Of a DNA stretch of 64,000 nucleotides, positions 9,101 through 17,009 are shown piece by piece. Within the stretch, counting starts at the first letter, position 1; every line of letters starts with the position of its first letter. A model generated the notes under the pieces. The model searched no databases. It was not told the origin of the DNA and was given only the letters and a program-made list of their open reading frames with translations. Source of the stretch: Streptomyces rishiriensis (GTDB taxonomy: Bacteria; Actinomycetota; Actinomycetes; Streptomycetales; Streptomycetaceae); contig NZ_BEWA01000019.1 of assembly GCF_003112535.1 (NCBI RefSeq), forward strand, positions 1 to 64,000. Direction: 5' to 3'. A program made the position numbers and the translations under genes.

Positions 9101-10618
9101 ATGCCCGACCAGTCCCTCCCCGACGCCCGCACACCTGAGGCCCCCGGCCCCGACGCCCGCACGAGCAGGGCCGGCACGCCCAAGGCCTCCGCCGCCAAGA
9201 CCCGCAAGGACAAGACCGGCACGACCAAGTCCGGCACGAGCCGAACCGGCACAGGCAGAACCGGCAGGGGCAAGGCAGGCGCGGCCAGTGCCGGCGCCGC
9301 CAAGGCTGCCGGCATCGTCGACGAGGGCGCCCACTCGGACTCCCCCTCCGCGTCCTCCTCCCCTTCCGTCTCCGCGTCCCCCTCCCCCTCCGCCTCCGGC
9401 GAGGGGCTGACTCGGCGCAAGCTGCTCGGCACCGCCGGAGCGACCGGGCTCGTCCTCGGCGCTGCGGGCGCGGCCGCCGGGTACACCGCGGCCCCCGCGC
9501 AGGCGACCCCGCTCTCCTCGATCGGGTCCGGGCAGGCGATGTTCCACGTGAAACATCAACCGGGGATCACCCAGGGCCTCCAGGCCCGTGGTCATCTCGT
9601 CGCCTTCGACCTCGCGGCGGGAGCCGGCCGCAAGGAGGCCGCCGCGCTGCTGCGCCGCTGGTCGGATACCGCACGGCGGCTGATGGCGGGTGAGGCCGCC
9701 GCACACGGCGACACCGACGTGGCCCGGGACGCCGGTCCCTCCTCCCTGACGATCACTTTCGGCTTCGGCAACAGCTTCTTCGCCCGCACCGGTCTGGAGA
9801 AGCAGCGTCCGGTCGCTCTCGATCCGCTCCCGGACTTCTCCTCCGACCACCTCGACAAGGCCCGCAGCAACGGTGATCTGTGGGTGCAGATCGGTGCGGA
9901 CGACGCCCTGGTCGCCTTCCACGCCCTGCGCGCGATCCAGAAGGACGCGGGCAGCGCCGTGAAGGTGCGCTGGCAGATGAACGGCTTCAATCGGACGCCG
10001 GGCGCCACCGCCCACCCCATGACGGCCCGCAACCTGATGGGTCAGATGGACGGCACCCGGAACCCCAGAACGACCGACTCCGACTTCGACGAGCGCATCT
10101 TCGTCCCGGCCTCCGGCGCGAGGGACCCGGCGTGGATGGCCAACGGCTCCTACGCCGTCGTACGCCGTATCCGCATGCTCCTCGACGACTGGGAAAAACT
10201 GTCGCTCAAGGCGCAGGAGCAGGTCATCGGGCGTCGCAAGGCAGACGGCGCGGCGCTGTCCGGCGGGACCGAGACCACCGAGATGGACCTGGAGAAGACC
10301 GACGCGAACGGCGATCTGGTCGTCCCGATCAACGCGCACGCCCGCATCACGCGCCCCGACCAGAACGGCGGCGCGGCCATCCTGCGGCGGCCCTTCTCGT
10401 ACCACGACGGCATCGACCCGGACGGCACTCCCGACGCGGGCCTGCTGTTCGTCTGCTGGCAGGCGGACCCGCTGCGCGGCTTCGTCACGGTGCAACGCAA
10501 GCTGGACCGGGGCGACGCGCTGTCCCCGTACATCCGCCACGAGTCGAGCGGTCTGTTCGCGGTACCCGGCGGGGCCGCGGAGGGGGAGTACGTGGGGCAG
10601 CGACTGCTGGAGGCGTGA
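9101..10618 (+). CDS. dtpA: Dye-decolourising peroxidase, Tat-exported
   Basis: 505 residues. A DyP-type haem peroxidase closely resembling DtpA of S. lividans/S. coelicolor, an exported haem peroxidase tied to copper-dependent development in Streptomyces. The twin-arginine motif LTRRKLLGTAG sits near residue 103, after about 100 Ala/Gly/Thr/Ser/Lys-rich residues; no in-frame ATG, GTG or TTG lies closer to it. The catalytic distal motif GQMDGTRNP places the acid-base Asp near 317. The proximal haem His is about 413 (NAHARITRP) and the distal Arg lies in ILRRPFSYHDG. It follows copC-copD by 7 bases, so copper handling and the peroxidase are co-expressed. A parS-like site lies inside the reading frame at residues 148-151. 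Confidence 0.95.
   Translation: MPDQSLPDARTPEAPGPDARTSRAGTPKASAAKTRKDKTGTTKSGTSRTGTGRTGRGKAGAASAGAAKAAGIVDEGAHSDSPSASSSPSVSASPSPSASGEGLTRRKLLGTAGATGLVLGAAGAAAGYTAAPAQATPLSSIGSGQAMFHVKHQPGITQGLQARGHLVAFDLAAGAGRKEAAALLRRWSDTARRLMAGEAAAHGDTDVARDAGPSSLTITFGFGNSFFARTGLEKQRPVALDPLPDFSSDHLDKARSNGDLWVQIGADDALVAFHALRAIQKDAGSAVKVRWQMNGFNRTPGATAHPMTARNLMGQMDGTRNPRTTDSDFDERIFVPASGARDPAWMANGSYAVVRRIRMLLDDWEKLSLKAQEQVIGRRKADGAALSGGTETTEMDLEKTDANGDLVVPINAHARITRPDQNGGAAILRRPFSYHDGIDPDGTPDAGLLFVCWQADPLRGFVTVQRKLDRGDALSPYIRHESSGLFAVPGGAAEGEYVGQRLLEA
9541..9554. other. parS-like ParB site inside dtpA
   Basis: GTTCCACGTGAAAC, one mismatch from the Streptomyces parS core GTTTCACGTGAAAC. It lies wholly in coding sequence and encodes FHVK after a Met codon. 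Binding by ParB is inferred from the match. Confidence 0.6.
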
Positions 10619-10670
10619 GGCGGCGGCGGCTGCTGGAGGCGTGAGGCAGCGGCTGCTGGAGGCGTGAGGC
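10604..10670 (+). repeat. Triple tandem copy of the dtpA 3' end
   Basis: The 18-base string CTGCTGGAGGCGTGAGGC, which encodes the last residues LLEA and the stop of dtpA, occurs at 10604, 10630 and 10653, spaced 26 and 23 bases apart. The copies after the first are untranslated. Confidence 0.85.
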
Positions 10671-10795
10671 GGTGTCTGACGGCGAGCGCGGCTGCGGGTC
10701 ACGCGAAGTTACGGTCCGCGGCGCGGATTCATTCCTGCGAGGGGCGCTCGTGAGACGCATGGGCCCGGATACGCAAGGGCCATTAGGGTGAGGTC

Positions 10796-11728
10796 ATGCC
10801 AGCGAGCTATGCGTATCTCGGCCCCGAGGGCACCTTCACGGAGGTCGCCCTGCGCACGCTTCCGGAGGCGGCCACCCGGCAGCTGATGCCGTACGTGTCG
10901 GTGCAGTCCGCGCTCGACGCGGTCCGCTCCGGCGAGGCCGAGGCGGCGTTCGTGCCCATCGAGAACTCGGTCGAGGGCGGGATCACCACGACGCTGGACG
11001 AGCTGGTCGCGGGCGCGCCGCTGATGATCTACCGCGAGGTGCTGCTGTCGATCACGTTCGCGCTGCTGGTCCGGCCCGGCACCGAGCTGGCGGACATCAA
11101 GACGGTCTCGGCCCACCCGGCCGCGCAGCCCCAGGTGCGCAACTGGCTGAAGGCGAACCTCCCGGACGCCCTCTGGGAGTCGGCCGCCTCCAATGCGGAC
11201 GCCGCCCGGCTGGTCCAGGAGGGCCGCTACGACGCCGCCTTCGCCGGTGAGTTCGCTGCCGCCCGCTACGGGCTGACCGCCCTGGAGACCGGGATCCACG
11301 ACGCCGAGAACGCGCAGACCCGATTCGTGCTGGTGGGCCGGCCCGCCCGGCCGGCGGCGCCAACCGGTGCGGACAAGACATCCGTCGTGCTCTGGCAGCG
11401 CGACGACCATCCCGGCGGCCTGCGCGACCTGCTGGGCGAGTTCGCCACCAGGGGCGTCAACCTCATGCTGCTGCAGTCCCGTCCGACGGGCGCCGGCATC
11501 GGCAACTACTGCTTCTGCATCGACGCAGAGGGGCACATTTCCGACCGCCGGATGGCCGAGGCCCTCATGGGGCTGAAACGGATCTGCCGCGAGGTGCGCT
11601 TCCTCGGCTCGTACCCGCGTGCGGAAGTCGACGCGGCGGATGTCGAGGCACCGTTGCCGGGGACGTCGGACGGGGAGTTCATGGCGGCTTCGGACTGGGT
11701 GGCGCGCTGCCAGGACGGCCGTTTCTAG
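10796..11728 (+). CDS. pheA: Prephenate dehydratase
   Basis: 310 residues, a stand-alone prephenate dehydratase without a chorismate mutase domain. It converts prephenate to phenylpyruvate in phenylalanine synthesis. The catalytic PDT domain occupies about 4-185, with AYLGPEGTFTE at the N-terminus, the substrate-binding ENSVEGG near 57 and the catalytic TRF triplet (NAQTRFVLVG) near 175. A C-terminal ACT domain (about 195-275), which senses phenylalanine in this family, has SRPTGAGIGNYCFCID, the equivalent of the ESRP motif. Starts at ATG with a weak ribosome-binding site. Likely a single-gene unit, since 580 bases separate it from serS. Confidence 0.96.
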   Translation: MPASYAYLGPEGTFTEVALRTLPEAATRQLMPYVSVQSALDAVRSGEAEAAFVPIENSVEGGITTTLDELVAGAPLMIYREVLLSITFALLVRPGTELADIKTVSAHPAAQPQVRNWLKANLPDALWESAASNADAARLVQEGRYDAAFAGEFAAARYGLTALETGIHDAENAQTRFVLVGRPARPAAPTGADKTSVVLWQRDDHPGGLRDLLGEFATRGVNLMLLQSRPTGAGIGNYCFCIDAEGHISDRRMAEALMGLKRICREVRFLGSYPRAEVDAADVEAPLPGTSDGEFMAASDWVARCQDGRF

Positions 11729-11771
11729 CCGGTCCCACCTACTCGACACCGGTCCTACCTGCATATCGTTG

Positions 11772-12083
11772 TTATCCACAGAAGTTATCCACAGGGCAGC
11801 TTCTCGACCTGGGGACAAGTCGACAACGAAGTAGCATTCAGTCGACAAATCGGCCCCTGCCCCCTCGGGGTGACTCGCCCCCCGCACGTCACCCCCCGTC
11901 CACCTGCTTCCTTCGATCAATCCTTTGGGGCGACCCTTTTCCATCCGAAAGTGGCCTTGGGTTGGGTTTGCGCAGCGAATTCTCCAGCGCGCGAAGAGGC
12001 CTTGGAATGATCCATTCCGATGTCCACAGATCTTTCGCACACCCTGTGGATAACTCGCACGGGGTGTGGATTCCTGTGGACAA
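11772..12083. other. DnaA-box cluster, pheA-serS intergenic region
   Basis: This 582-base gap (11729-12310) carries no gene but several DnaA boxes. Perfect TTATCCACA boxes are at 11772-11780 and 11785-11793, only 13 bases apart. On the other strand TGTGGATAA lies at 12045-12053 and TGTGGACAA, the reverse of the Streptomyces consensus TTGTCCACA, at 12075-12083. One-mismatch sites are at 11810-11818 and 12020-12028. The local sequence is AT-richer than its surroundings. Extra-oriC DnaA-box clusters have been described in S. coelicolor as affecting replication; that this is one of them is inference. Confidence 0.75.
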
Positions 12084-12173
12084 CCCCCGGCCCCAAATCC
12101 CGTGCGGCACAAGGAAGTCGAGTCAACGCGACGCCCGTCACATGCTCCGTCCCAGGGAGTGAGACGCGTTTTA

Positions 12174-12201
12174 TTGACACACTGGGCAATTACCTCATAA
12201 C
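12174..12201 (+). promoter_or_regulatory. serS: Candidate serS promoter
   Basis: A perfect -35 hexamer TTGACA at 12174-12179 and CATAAC at 12196-12201 with 16-base spacing, about 110 bases before the serS GTG. This resembles a housekeeping (HrdB) promoter. Prediction from sequence only. Confidence 0.5.
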
Positions 12202-12310
12202 GCATCGTAAGGAGCGATTCGGCACACTCGCCGGGGGAGCCGGAACACTCGGCGTGCGGCACGGGAATCTGAGTCGTGAGCCGCAACCCCGCACGGGTAG
12301 CCTTGGCCGC

Positions 12311-13588
12311 GTGATTGACCTTCGCCTGCTCCGTGAGGACCCCGACCGTGCGCGCGCCTCCCAGCGCGCCCGTGGAGAGGACGTCGCGCTCGTCGACGCC
12401 CTCCTCTCTGCCGACGAGCGGCGCAGGTCGTCCGGCGTCCGCTTCGACGAGCTGCGCGCCGAACAGCGGTCGCTCGGCAAGCTCATCCCCAAGGCCTCCG
12501 CCGATGAGAAGGCCGAACTGCTGAAGAAGGCGAGCCAGCTCGCCGCCGACGTCAAGGCCGCCGACGCCGAGCGCGACGCGGCTGTCACCGAGACGCAGGA
12601 GCTGCTCCAGCGGCTCGGGAACCTCGTGCACCCCGACGTGCCCGTGGGCGGCGAGGAGGACTTCGTCACCCTCGAGACGCACGGCACGATCCGCGACTTC
12701 GGCGCCGAGGGCTTCGAGCCCAAGGACCACCTGGAGCTCGGCCAGATCCTCGGCGCGATCGACGTCGAGCGCGGCGCGAAGGTCTCCGGCTCCCGCTTCT
12801 ACTTCCTCACCGGCGTCGGCGCCCTGTTGGAGCTGGCCCTGGTCAACGCGGCGATCGCGCAGGCCACGGCCGCCGGCTTCACCCCCATGCTGACCCCGGC
12901 GCTGGTGCGTCCGCAGTCCATGGCGGGCACCGGCTTCCTCGGCCAGGCGGCCCAGGACGTCTACCACCTCGACAAGGACGACCTGTACCTGGTCGGCACC
13001 TCAGAGGTCCCCCTCGCCGCGTACCACATGGACGAGATCATCGACGCGGACAAGCTGCCGCTGCGCTACGCGGGCTTCTCGCCCTGCTTCCGCCGCGAGG
13101 CCGGCTCGCACGGCAAGGACACCAAGGGCATCTTCCGCGTCCACCAGTTCGACAAGGTCGAGATGTTCTCGTACGTCCTGCCCGAGGACTCGCAGGCCGA
13201 GCACCAGCGCCTGCTCGCCTGGGAGAAGCAGTGGCTGTCCGCGCTGGAGCTGCCGTTCCGCGTCATCGACGTCGCCTCCGGTGACCTCGGCTCCTCGGCC
13301 GCCCGCAAGTTCGACTGCGAGGCCTGGATCCCGACCCAGGGCAAGTACCGCGAACTGACGTCGACCTCGGACTGCACCGAGTTCCAGTCCCGCCGACTGT
13401 CGATCCGCGTCCGCGAGGGCAAGCAGATCCGCCCGCTGGCCACGCTGAACGGCACGCTGTGCGCCGTCCCGCGCACGATCGTCGCCATCCTGGAGAACCA
13501 CCAGCAGGCCGACGGTTCCGTGTACGTCCCCGAGGTGCTGCGCCCGTACCTCGGCGGCCGGGAGGTCCTGGAGCCGGTCGCCAAGTGA
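12311..13588 (+). CDS. serS: Seryl-tRNA synthetase
   Basis: 425 residues, the usual length of a bacterial class II SerRS. It charges tRNA-Ser with serine. The N-terminal coiled-coil tRNA-binding arm covers about 30-100 (charged, heptad-like, around KASADEKAELLKKASQLAAD). Class II motif 2 is FSPCFRREAGSHGKDTKGIF near 255 and motif 3 is NGTLCAVPRTIVAILEN near 380; GTSEVPLAAYH binds the seryl group. The GTG at 12311 gives the standard VIDLRLLRE N-terminus, although the frame is open upstream. Its stop overlaps the next gene by four bases. Confidence 0.97.
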   Translation: MIDLRLLREDPDRARASQRARGEDVALVDALLSADERRRSSGVRFDELRAEQRSLGKLIPKASADEKAELLKKASQLAADVKAADAERDAAVTETQELLQRLGNLVHPDVPVGGEEDFVTLETHGTIRDFGAEGFEPKDHLELGQILGAIDVERGAKVSGSRFYFLTGVGALLELALVNAAIAQATAAGFTPMLTPALVRPQSMAGTGFLGQAAQDVYHLDKDDLYLVGTSEVPLAAYHMDEIIDADKLPLRYAGFSPCFRREAGSHGKDTKGIFRVHQFDKVEMFSYVLPEDSQAEHQRLLAWEKQWLSALELPFRVIDVASGDLGSSAARKFDCEAWIPTQGKYRELTSTSDCTEFQSRRLSIRVREGKQIRPLATLNGTLCAVPRTIVAILENHQQADGSVYVPEVLRPYLGGREVLEPVAK

Positions 13589-14400
13589 GCGCCGTGTCCG
13601 CCGGGGAGTTCCCGTACCGCCTGATCGCGACCGACCTCGACGGAACGCTGCTGCGCTCCGACGAGTCGGTCTCCCGCCGCACCCGTGACGCCCTCGCCGC
13701 GGCCGGCGCGGCGGGCGCCGCGCACATCGTCGTGACGGGACGTGGGGTCCCGTGGACCCGGCACATCCTGGACGACCTCGGCTACGACGGCCTCGCGGTC
13801 TGCGGGCAGGGCGCCCAGGTGTACGACGCCGGTTCGCACCGCCTGCTGACCTCGGTCACCCTCGACCGCCAGCTCGCCGGCGTGGCACTGGCCAAGATCG
13901 AGTCGGAGGTCGGCCCGCTGCACCTGGCGGCCAGCCGTGACGGGCTGGACGGGGACGTGCTGGTGGGGCCCGGCTACGCGGTCACCGGAACGCTCCCGGC
14001 GACGCCGTTCACGGACGCCTCCGACCTCTGGTCGGCACCGCTGAACAAGATCTACATACAGCATCCCGAGCTGTCGGACGACGCGCTGGCCGAGGCCGCA
14101 CGGCAGGCCGCGGGCGGCTTCGTCACGGTCGCGATGGCCGGCGAGGGAATCGTGGAACTGCTCCCCCTGGGCCTGTCCAAGGCCACGGGGCTCTCCCTGG
14201 CCGCCCGCCGCCTGGGCCTGAAGGCCGCCGAGACCATCGCCTTCGGCGACATGCCCAACGACATCCCCATGTTCGCCTGGGCCGCCCACGGCGTGGCCAT
14301 GGCCAACGCCCACCAGGAACTGCGGGCGGTCGCCGACGAGGTGACGTCCTCCAACGAGGACGACGGAATCGCCGAAGTCCTGGAACGTTTCCTGAGCTAG
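13585..14400 (+). CDS. Cof-type HAD hydrolase
   Basis: 271 residues of the HAD superfamily subclass IIB (Cof), cytosolic phosphatases acting on small phosphorylated metabolites. Motif I is LIATDLDGTLLRSDE near residue 15, with the nucleophile and acid Asp in DLD. Motif II Thr lies in VVTGRG, motif III Lys in GLSKATGL, and motif IV is AFGDMPNDIPMF near 215. The GTG start overlaps the serS stop (GTGA), so it is co-translated with serS. A strong hairpin follows the stop. The substrate is unknown. It resembles the other HAD in this window at 25210. Confidence 0.9.
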   Translation: MSAVSAGEFPYRLIATDLDGTLLRSDESVSRRTRDALAAAGAAGAAHIVVTGRGVPWTRHILDDLGYDGLAVCGQGAQVYDAGSHRLLTSVTLDRQLAGVALAKIESEVGPLHLAASRDGLDGDVLVGPGYAVTGTLPATPFTDASDLWSAPLNKIYIQHPELSDDALAEAARQAAGGFVTVAMAGEGIVELLPLGLSKATGLSLAARRLGLKAAETIAFGDMPNDIPMFAWAAHGVAMANAHQELRAVADEVTSSNEDDGIAEVLERFLS

Positions 14401-14992
14401 GCACACGGTCCTAGCCGGACGACCCCTGCGGGAACCCACCCCGACAGCCTGTGGGGGCGCTCCCGCAGGCCGGGCCAGGCCGGACGCCCAGGCCGGACGC
14501 CCAGGCCGGACGCCCAGGCCGGCCGGCTCTCCCCGTCCGAGCAGCGACCCACCGGCGCGACAGCGCACAGCGCACCCAAAAGGCAGGACGGCCGGGCCGC
14601 ATCGGGATCCTGCGGGTGCGGCCGGGGTCGCCCGGAGGCGCCGCGAGCCGCACTCCGGCCCGTCCTGTCACAACGTGTCGCTCGGCCAAATCTCCGGGAA
14701 GGCGGCCCACGCGAGAGCGACATCGCGTGCTCGAAGCGGCCGCCCCGGGCAGCTCCCCTGTGAGGAGCGGGTTCGACGGAGGCGTAACTACTCCGGAACC
14801 CGCCACAGGCCGCCCTGAAGGGAGCTCGACGGACTGCCGTCCATCGGCATCGTCGAACTCCTCACCCAGTCTGTGTCGCCGGATGTCGTCCGGCCGACCC
14901 GCGCCGTGCGGGTACGACCACTGTGCCCAGGACAGCGAGCGGGACGCCACCGAATAAAACGCCCGTGCGACGGCCGGGGCCGAACGGGGCGA
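14401..14992. other. 592-base intergenic region with 13-bp tandem repeat
   Basis: This gap between convergent genes holds the hairpin at 14425 and three exact tandem copies of the 13-mer GGCCGGACGCCCA at 14478-14516, with the start of a fourth. Open frames through it on the minus strand have no ribosome-binding site or recognisable protein features, so I call it non-coding. Confidence 0.55.
14425..14469 (+). terminator. Hairpin after serS-HAD unit
   Basis: A 9-bp outer stem CCTGCGGGA/TCCCGCAGG with an inner CCCC/GGGG pairing, 25 bases after the HAD stop. It lacks a long T tract, as is common in Streptomyces. Confidence 0.6.
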
Positions 14993-15235
14993 CTACCGGC
15001 GGCGCCACCTGCGTCGACGCGCCTTGCTGAAGAACCAGCCCGCCGGCGGCTCGTCGGAGCGCCAGGGCTGCGGCTCGGGCGCCTCCGCACGCCACCGCGC
15101 GGCGAGCATCCGGGCGCGGGCGGACGGCTCGGACGCCTCGGCGGCCCGTATGAAGTCCTCGTCCAGGACGAGGCCGTCCCAGAGGTCGCCCTCGGCCCCC
15201 TCCCGGCCGCCGTTCATCGTGTCGTCGTCCGCCAT
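14993..15235 (-). CDS. Small conserved acidic/basic hypothetical protein
   Basis: 80 residues of unknown function, of a type I recall as conserved next to this ABC operon in Streptomyces. The N-terminal half is acidic (LVLDEDFIRAAEASEPSARA near residues 22-41) and the C-terminus is strongly basic (KARRRRWRRR), giving a bipolar protein that could bind nucleic acid or a membrane. The ATG at 15235 was chosen for its GGAGG ribosome-binding site; an in-frame GTG lies at 15268. It is downstream of the ABC operon on the same strand with a 132-base gap. Confidence 0.7.
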   Translation of the reverse strand: MADDDTMNGGREGAEGDLWDGLVLDEDFIRAAEASEPSARARMLAARWRAEAPEPQPWRSDEPPAGWFFSKARRRRWRRR

Positions 15236-15367
15236 CCCCGTCCTCCCCGCCGCCCCGTCCTCCGTCACTGCGCCCTGCGCGCGGTGCGCCGTGCGCAGCG
15301 ACCAGTCTGCCGAGGCGCGGGTGAAGCCGCCGTCAAGAACGGCCGCCCCGCCCCCCGGCAGCGCCGC

Positions 15368-16087
15368 TCACTCCTCGCCGGCGAGCGTCAGCGTCCGCAG
15401 CTTCTGTCCCGCGTACCAGGTGGCCAGCACGGTCACCACGACCAGCAGTACCGTCGCCGTGGTCAGTCCGACGTCCGAGGTGACGATGTCCCCGCCCGCC
15501 ACCTTGTGGGCGACCGCCAGCGACCACTGCTGGACGCTGAGCGTGCGCGCGCCCGGCACCAGGGAGCCGAACAGGGCTTCCCACACAAGGGCGTAGACGA
15601 GACCGAACACCACCGCGTGGCGCGAGACGGTGCCGAGGAGCAGGAAGACCGCTGCGTAGGCGATGGACGAGACCAGCGCGGCCACGGTGTAGGCGACGGC
15701 GATCTGCTGGCCGTTGCCGTTGAGGATGAACCCGGCGATCAGCGTCGGCAGGGCCGAGAAGACCATCGTCACCGCGACCGCCACGATCAGCTTGGTGAAG
15801 ATGATCGTCGGCCGCTTCAGCGGCTTGGACAGCAGGTACACCACGGAGCCGTCGTCGATCTCCGGGCCGATCGCGCCTGTGCCGGCGATGACGCCGATGA
15901 TCGGCACCATCGTGGCGAGCGCGAGCCCGCCGAGCAGGTCGGACGCCGTCTGGTCGTCGGCTCCGGCGAGGCCGCGCACGACCACGGAGATCGCGATCAG
16001 CAGCAGGGGCAGAGCGCTCAGGATGAGGGCCCGGCGACGGCCGAGCAGGGCCCGGTAGGTGAGCCGGGCGACTGTGGGGTCGTACAT
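15368..16087 (-). CDS. ABC-2 type transporter permease
   Basis: 239 residues with about six membrane helices and no signal peptide, the form of an ABC-2 type permease. It begins MYDPTVARLTYRALLGRRRA, with the amphipathic N-terminal helix common in this family. It starts 10 bases after the stop of the ATPase gene upstream, so the pair forms one transporter: ATPase 16098-17009 with this permease. Last gene of a four-gene operon. The exported substrate is unknown. Confidence 0.88.
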   Translation of the reverse strand: MYDPTVARLTYRALLGRRRALILSALPLLLIAISVVVRGLAGADDQTASDLLGGLALATMVPIIGVIAGTGAIGPEIDDGSVVYLLSKPLKRPTIIFTKLIVAVAVTMVFSALPTLIAGFILNGNGQQIAVAYTVAALVSSIAYAAVFLLLGTVSRHAVVFGLVYALVWEALFGSLVPGARTLSVQQWSLAVAHKVAGGDIVTSDVGLTTATVLLVVVTVLATWYAGQKLRTLTLAGEE

Positions 16088-16097
16088 CTGGGGCCTC

Positions 16098-17009
16098 CTA
16101 CGCCGCGACGAGATACGAGAAGACGGACTCGAGGGACTCGTCGGACGGCGAGACCGTGAGCAGCCGGATGCCGTGGTCGCGGGCGACCCTCGGCAGCAGG
16201 GCCGTGAAGCGGCCGAAGTCGACGGCCTGGATGCGCAACGCGCCCTCGGCGAGGTCCACTTCGATGCCGGCCGTGGACGGGTCGGCGATGAGCGCGGCCG
16301 CGAGCGCCCGGTCGTCGCTGGAGCGCACCAGGTAGCGGTGCGGACGGTCGGTCATCAGACGGCGGATCTTGCGGAAGTCGCCGCTGGCCGCGTGCCGGCC
16401 CGCGACGACGACCTCGATGTGCCAGGCGAGCTGCTCGACCTCTTCGAGGATGTGCGACGAGAACAGCACCGTGCGCCCCTCGTCGCCCATGCGCCGCAGC
16501 AGGTCCATGAGCTGCATGCGCTGGCGCGGGTCCATGCCGTTGAAGGGCTCGTCGAGCAGCAGCAGCGACGGGTCGTGGACCAGGGCGCTGGCCATCTTGA
16601 CGCGCTGCCGCATGCCCTTGGAGTACGTCTGGATCTTGCGGTCCTGCGCGTACTCCATCTCGACGGTGGCCAGCGCCTTCTGGGCGGCCTTCGCGCCCAG
16701 GCCGTGCAATTCGGCGTTGGCGACGACGAATTCGCGGCCGGTGAGGAAGTCGTACATCGCCTCGCGCTCGGGGACGATGCCGATGTGCTTGTAGATCGCC
16801 TCGTTGCGCCAGACCGGTTGTCCGTCGAGGGTGACCGTGCCGGTGGAGGGGGCCAGGAAGCCGCCCATCATGTTGATGAGGGTGGACTTTCCGGCGCCGT
16901 TGGGGCCGAGCAGGCCGGTGACGCCGGGACCGATGGTCATGGTGATGTCGTTGACGGCGACCACGTTGCCGAACCAGCGGGAGACGTGGTCGATGCTGAG
17001 CGTGGTCAC
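16098..17009 (-). CDS. ABC transporter ATP-binding protein
   Basis: 303 residues. Walker A is GLLGPNGAGKSTLIN near residue 37, the signature region is YSKGMRQRVKMASALVHDPS near 130, and Walker B is LLLLDEPFNGMDP. The helical domain and a C-terminal extension (about 220-303) fit the CcmA/NatA-type exporters. The GTG start overlaps the stop of the upstream permease gene by four bases (GTGA). It energises ABC-2 export, probably with the downstream permease. Confidence 0.93.
   Translation of the reverse strand: MTTLSIDHVSRWFGNVVAVNDITMTIGPGVTGLLGPNGAGKSTLINMMGGFLAPSTGTVTLDGQPVWRNEAIYKHIGIVPEREAMYDFLTGREFVVANAELHGLGAKAAQKALATVEMEYAQDRKIQTYSKGMRQRVKMASALVHDPSLLLLDEPFNGMDPRQRMQLMDLLRRMGDEGRTVLFSSHILEEVEQLAWHIEVVVAGRHAASGDFRKIRRLMTDRPHRYLVRSSDDRALAAALIADPSTAGIEVDLAEGALRIQAVDFGRFTALLPRVARDHGIRLLTVSPSDESLESVFSYLVAA

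Noticed and set aside
11772..12083. The chromosomal origin oriC itself
   Set aside because: Streptomyces oriC lies between dnaA and dnaN and has many more boxes; neither gene is here.
10709..12967. Open frame of 752 codons on the minus strand across pheA and serS
   Set aside because: It is antisense to two clear enzymes and the DnaA-box gap, and has no recognisable protein features.
14411..14950. Minus-strand frame of 179 codons in the 14.4-15 kb gap
   Set aside because: No ribosome-binding site, passes through the 13-bp repeat and hairpin, and has no family features.
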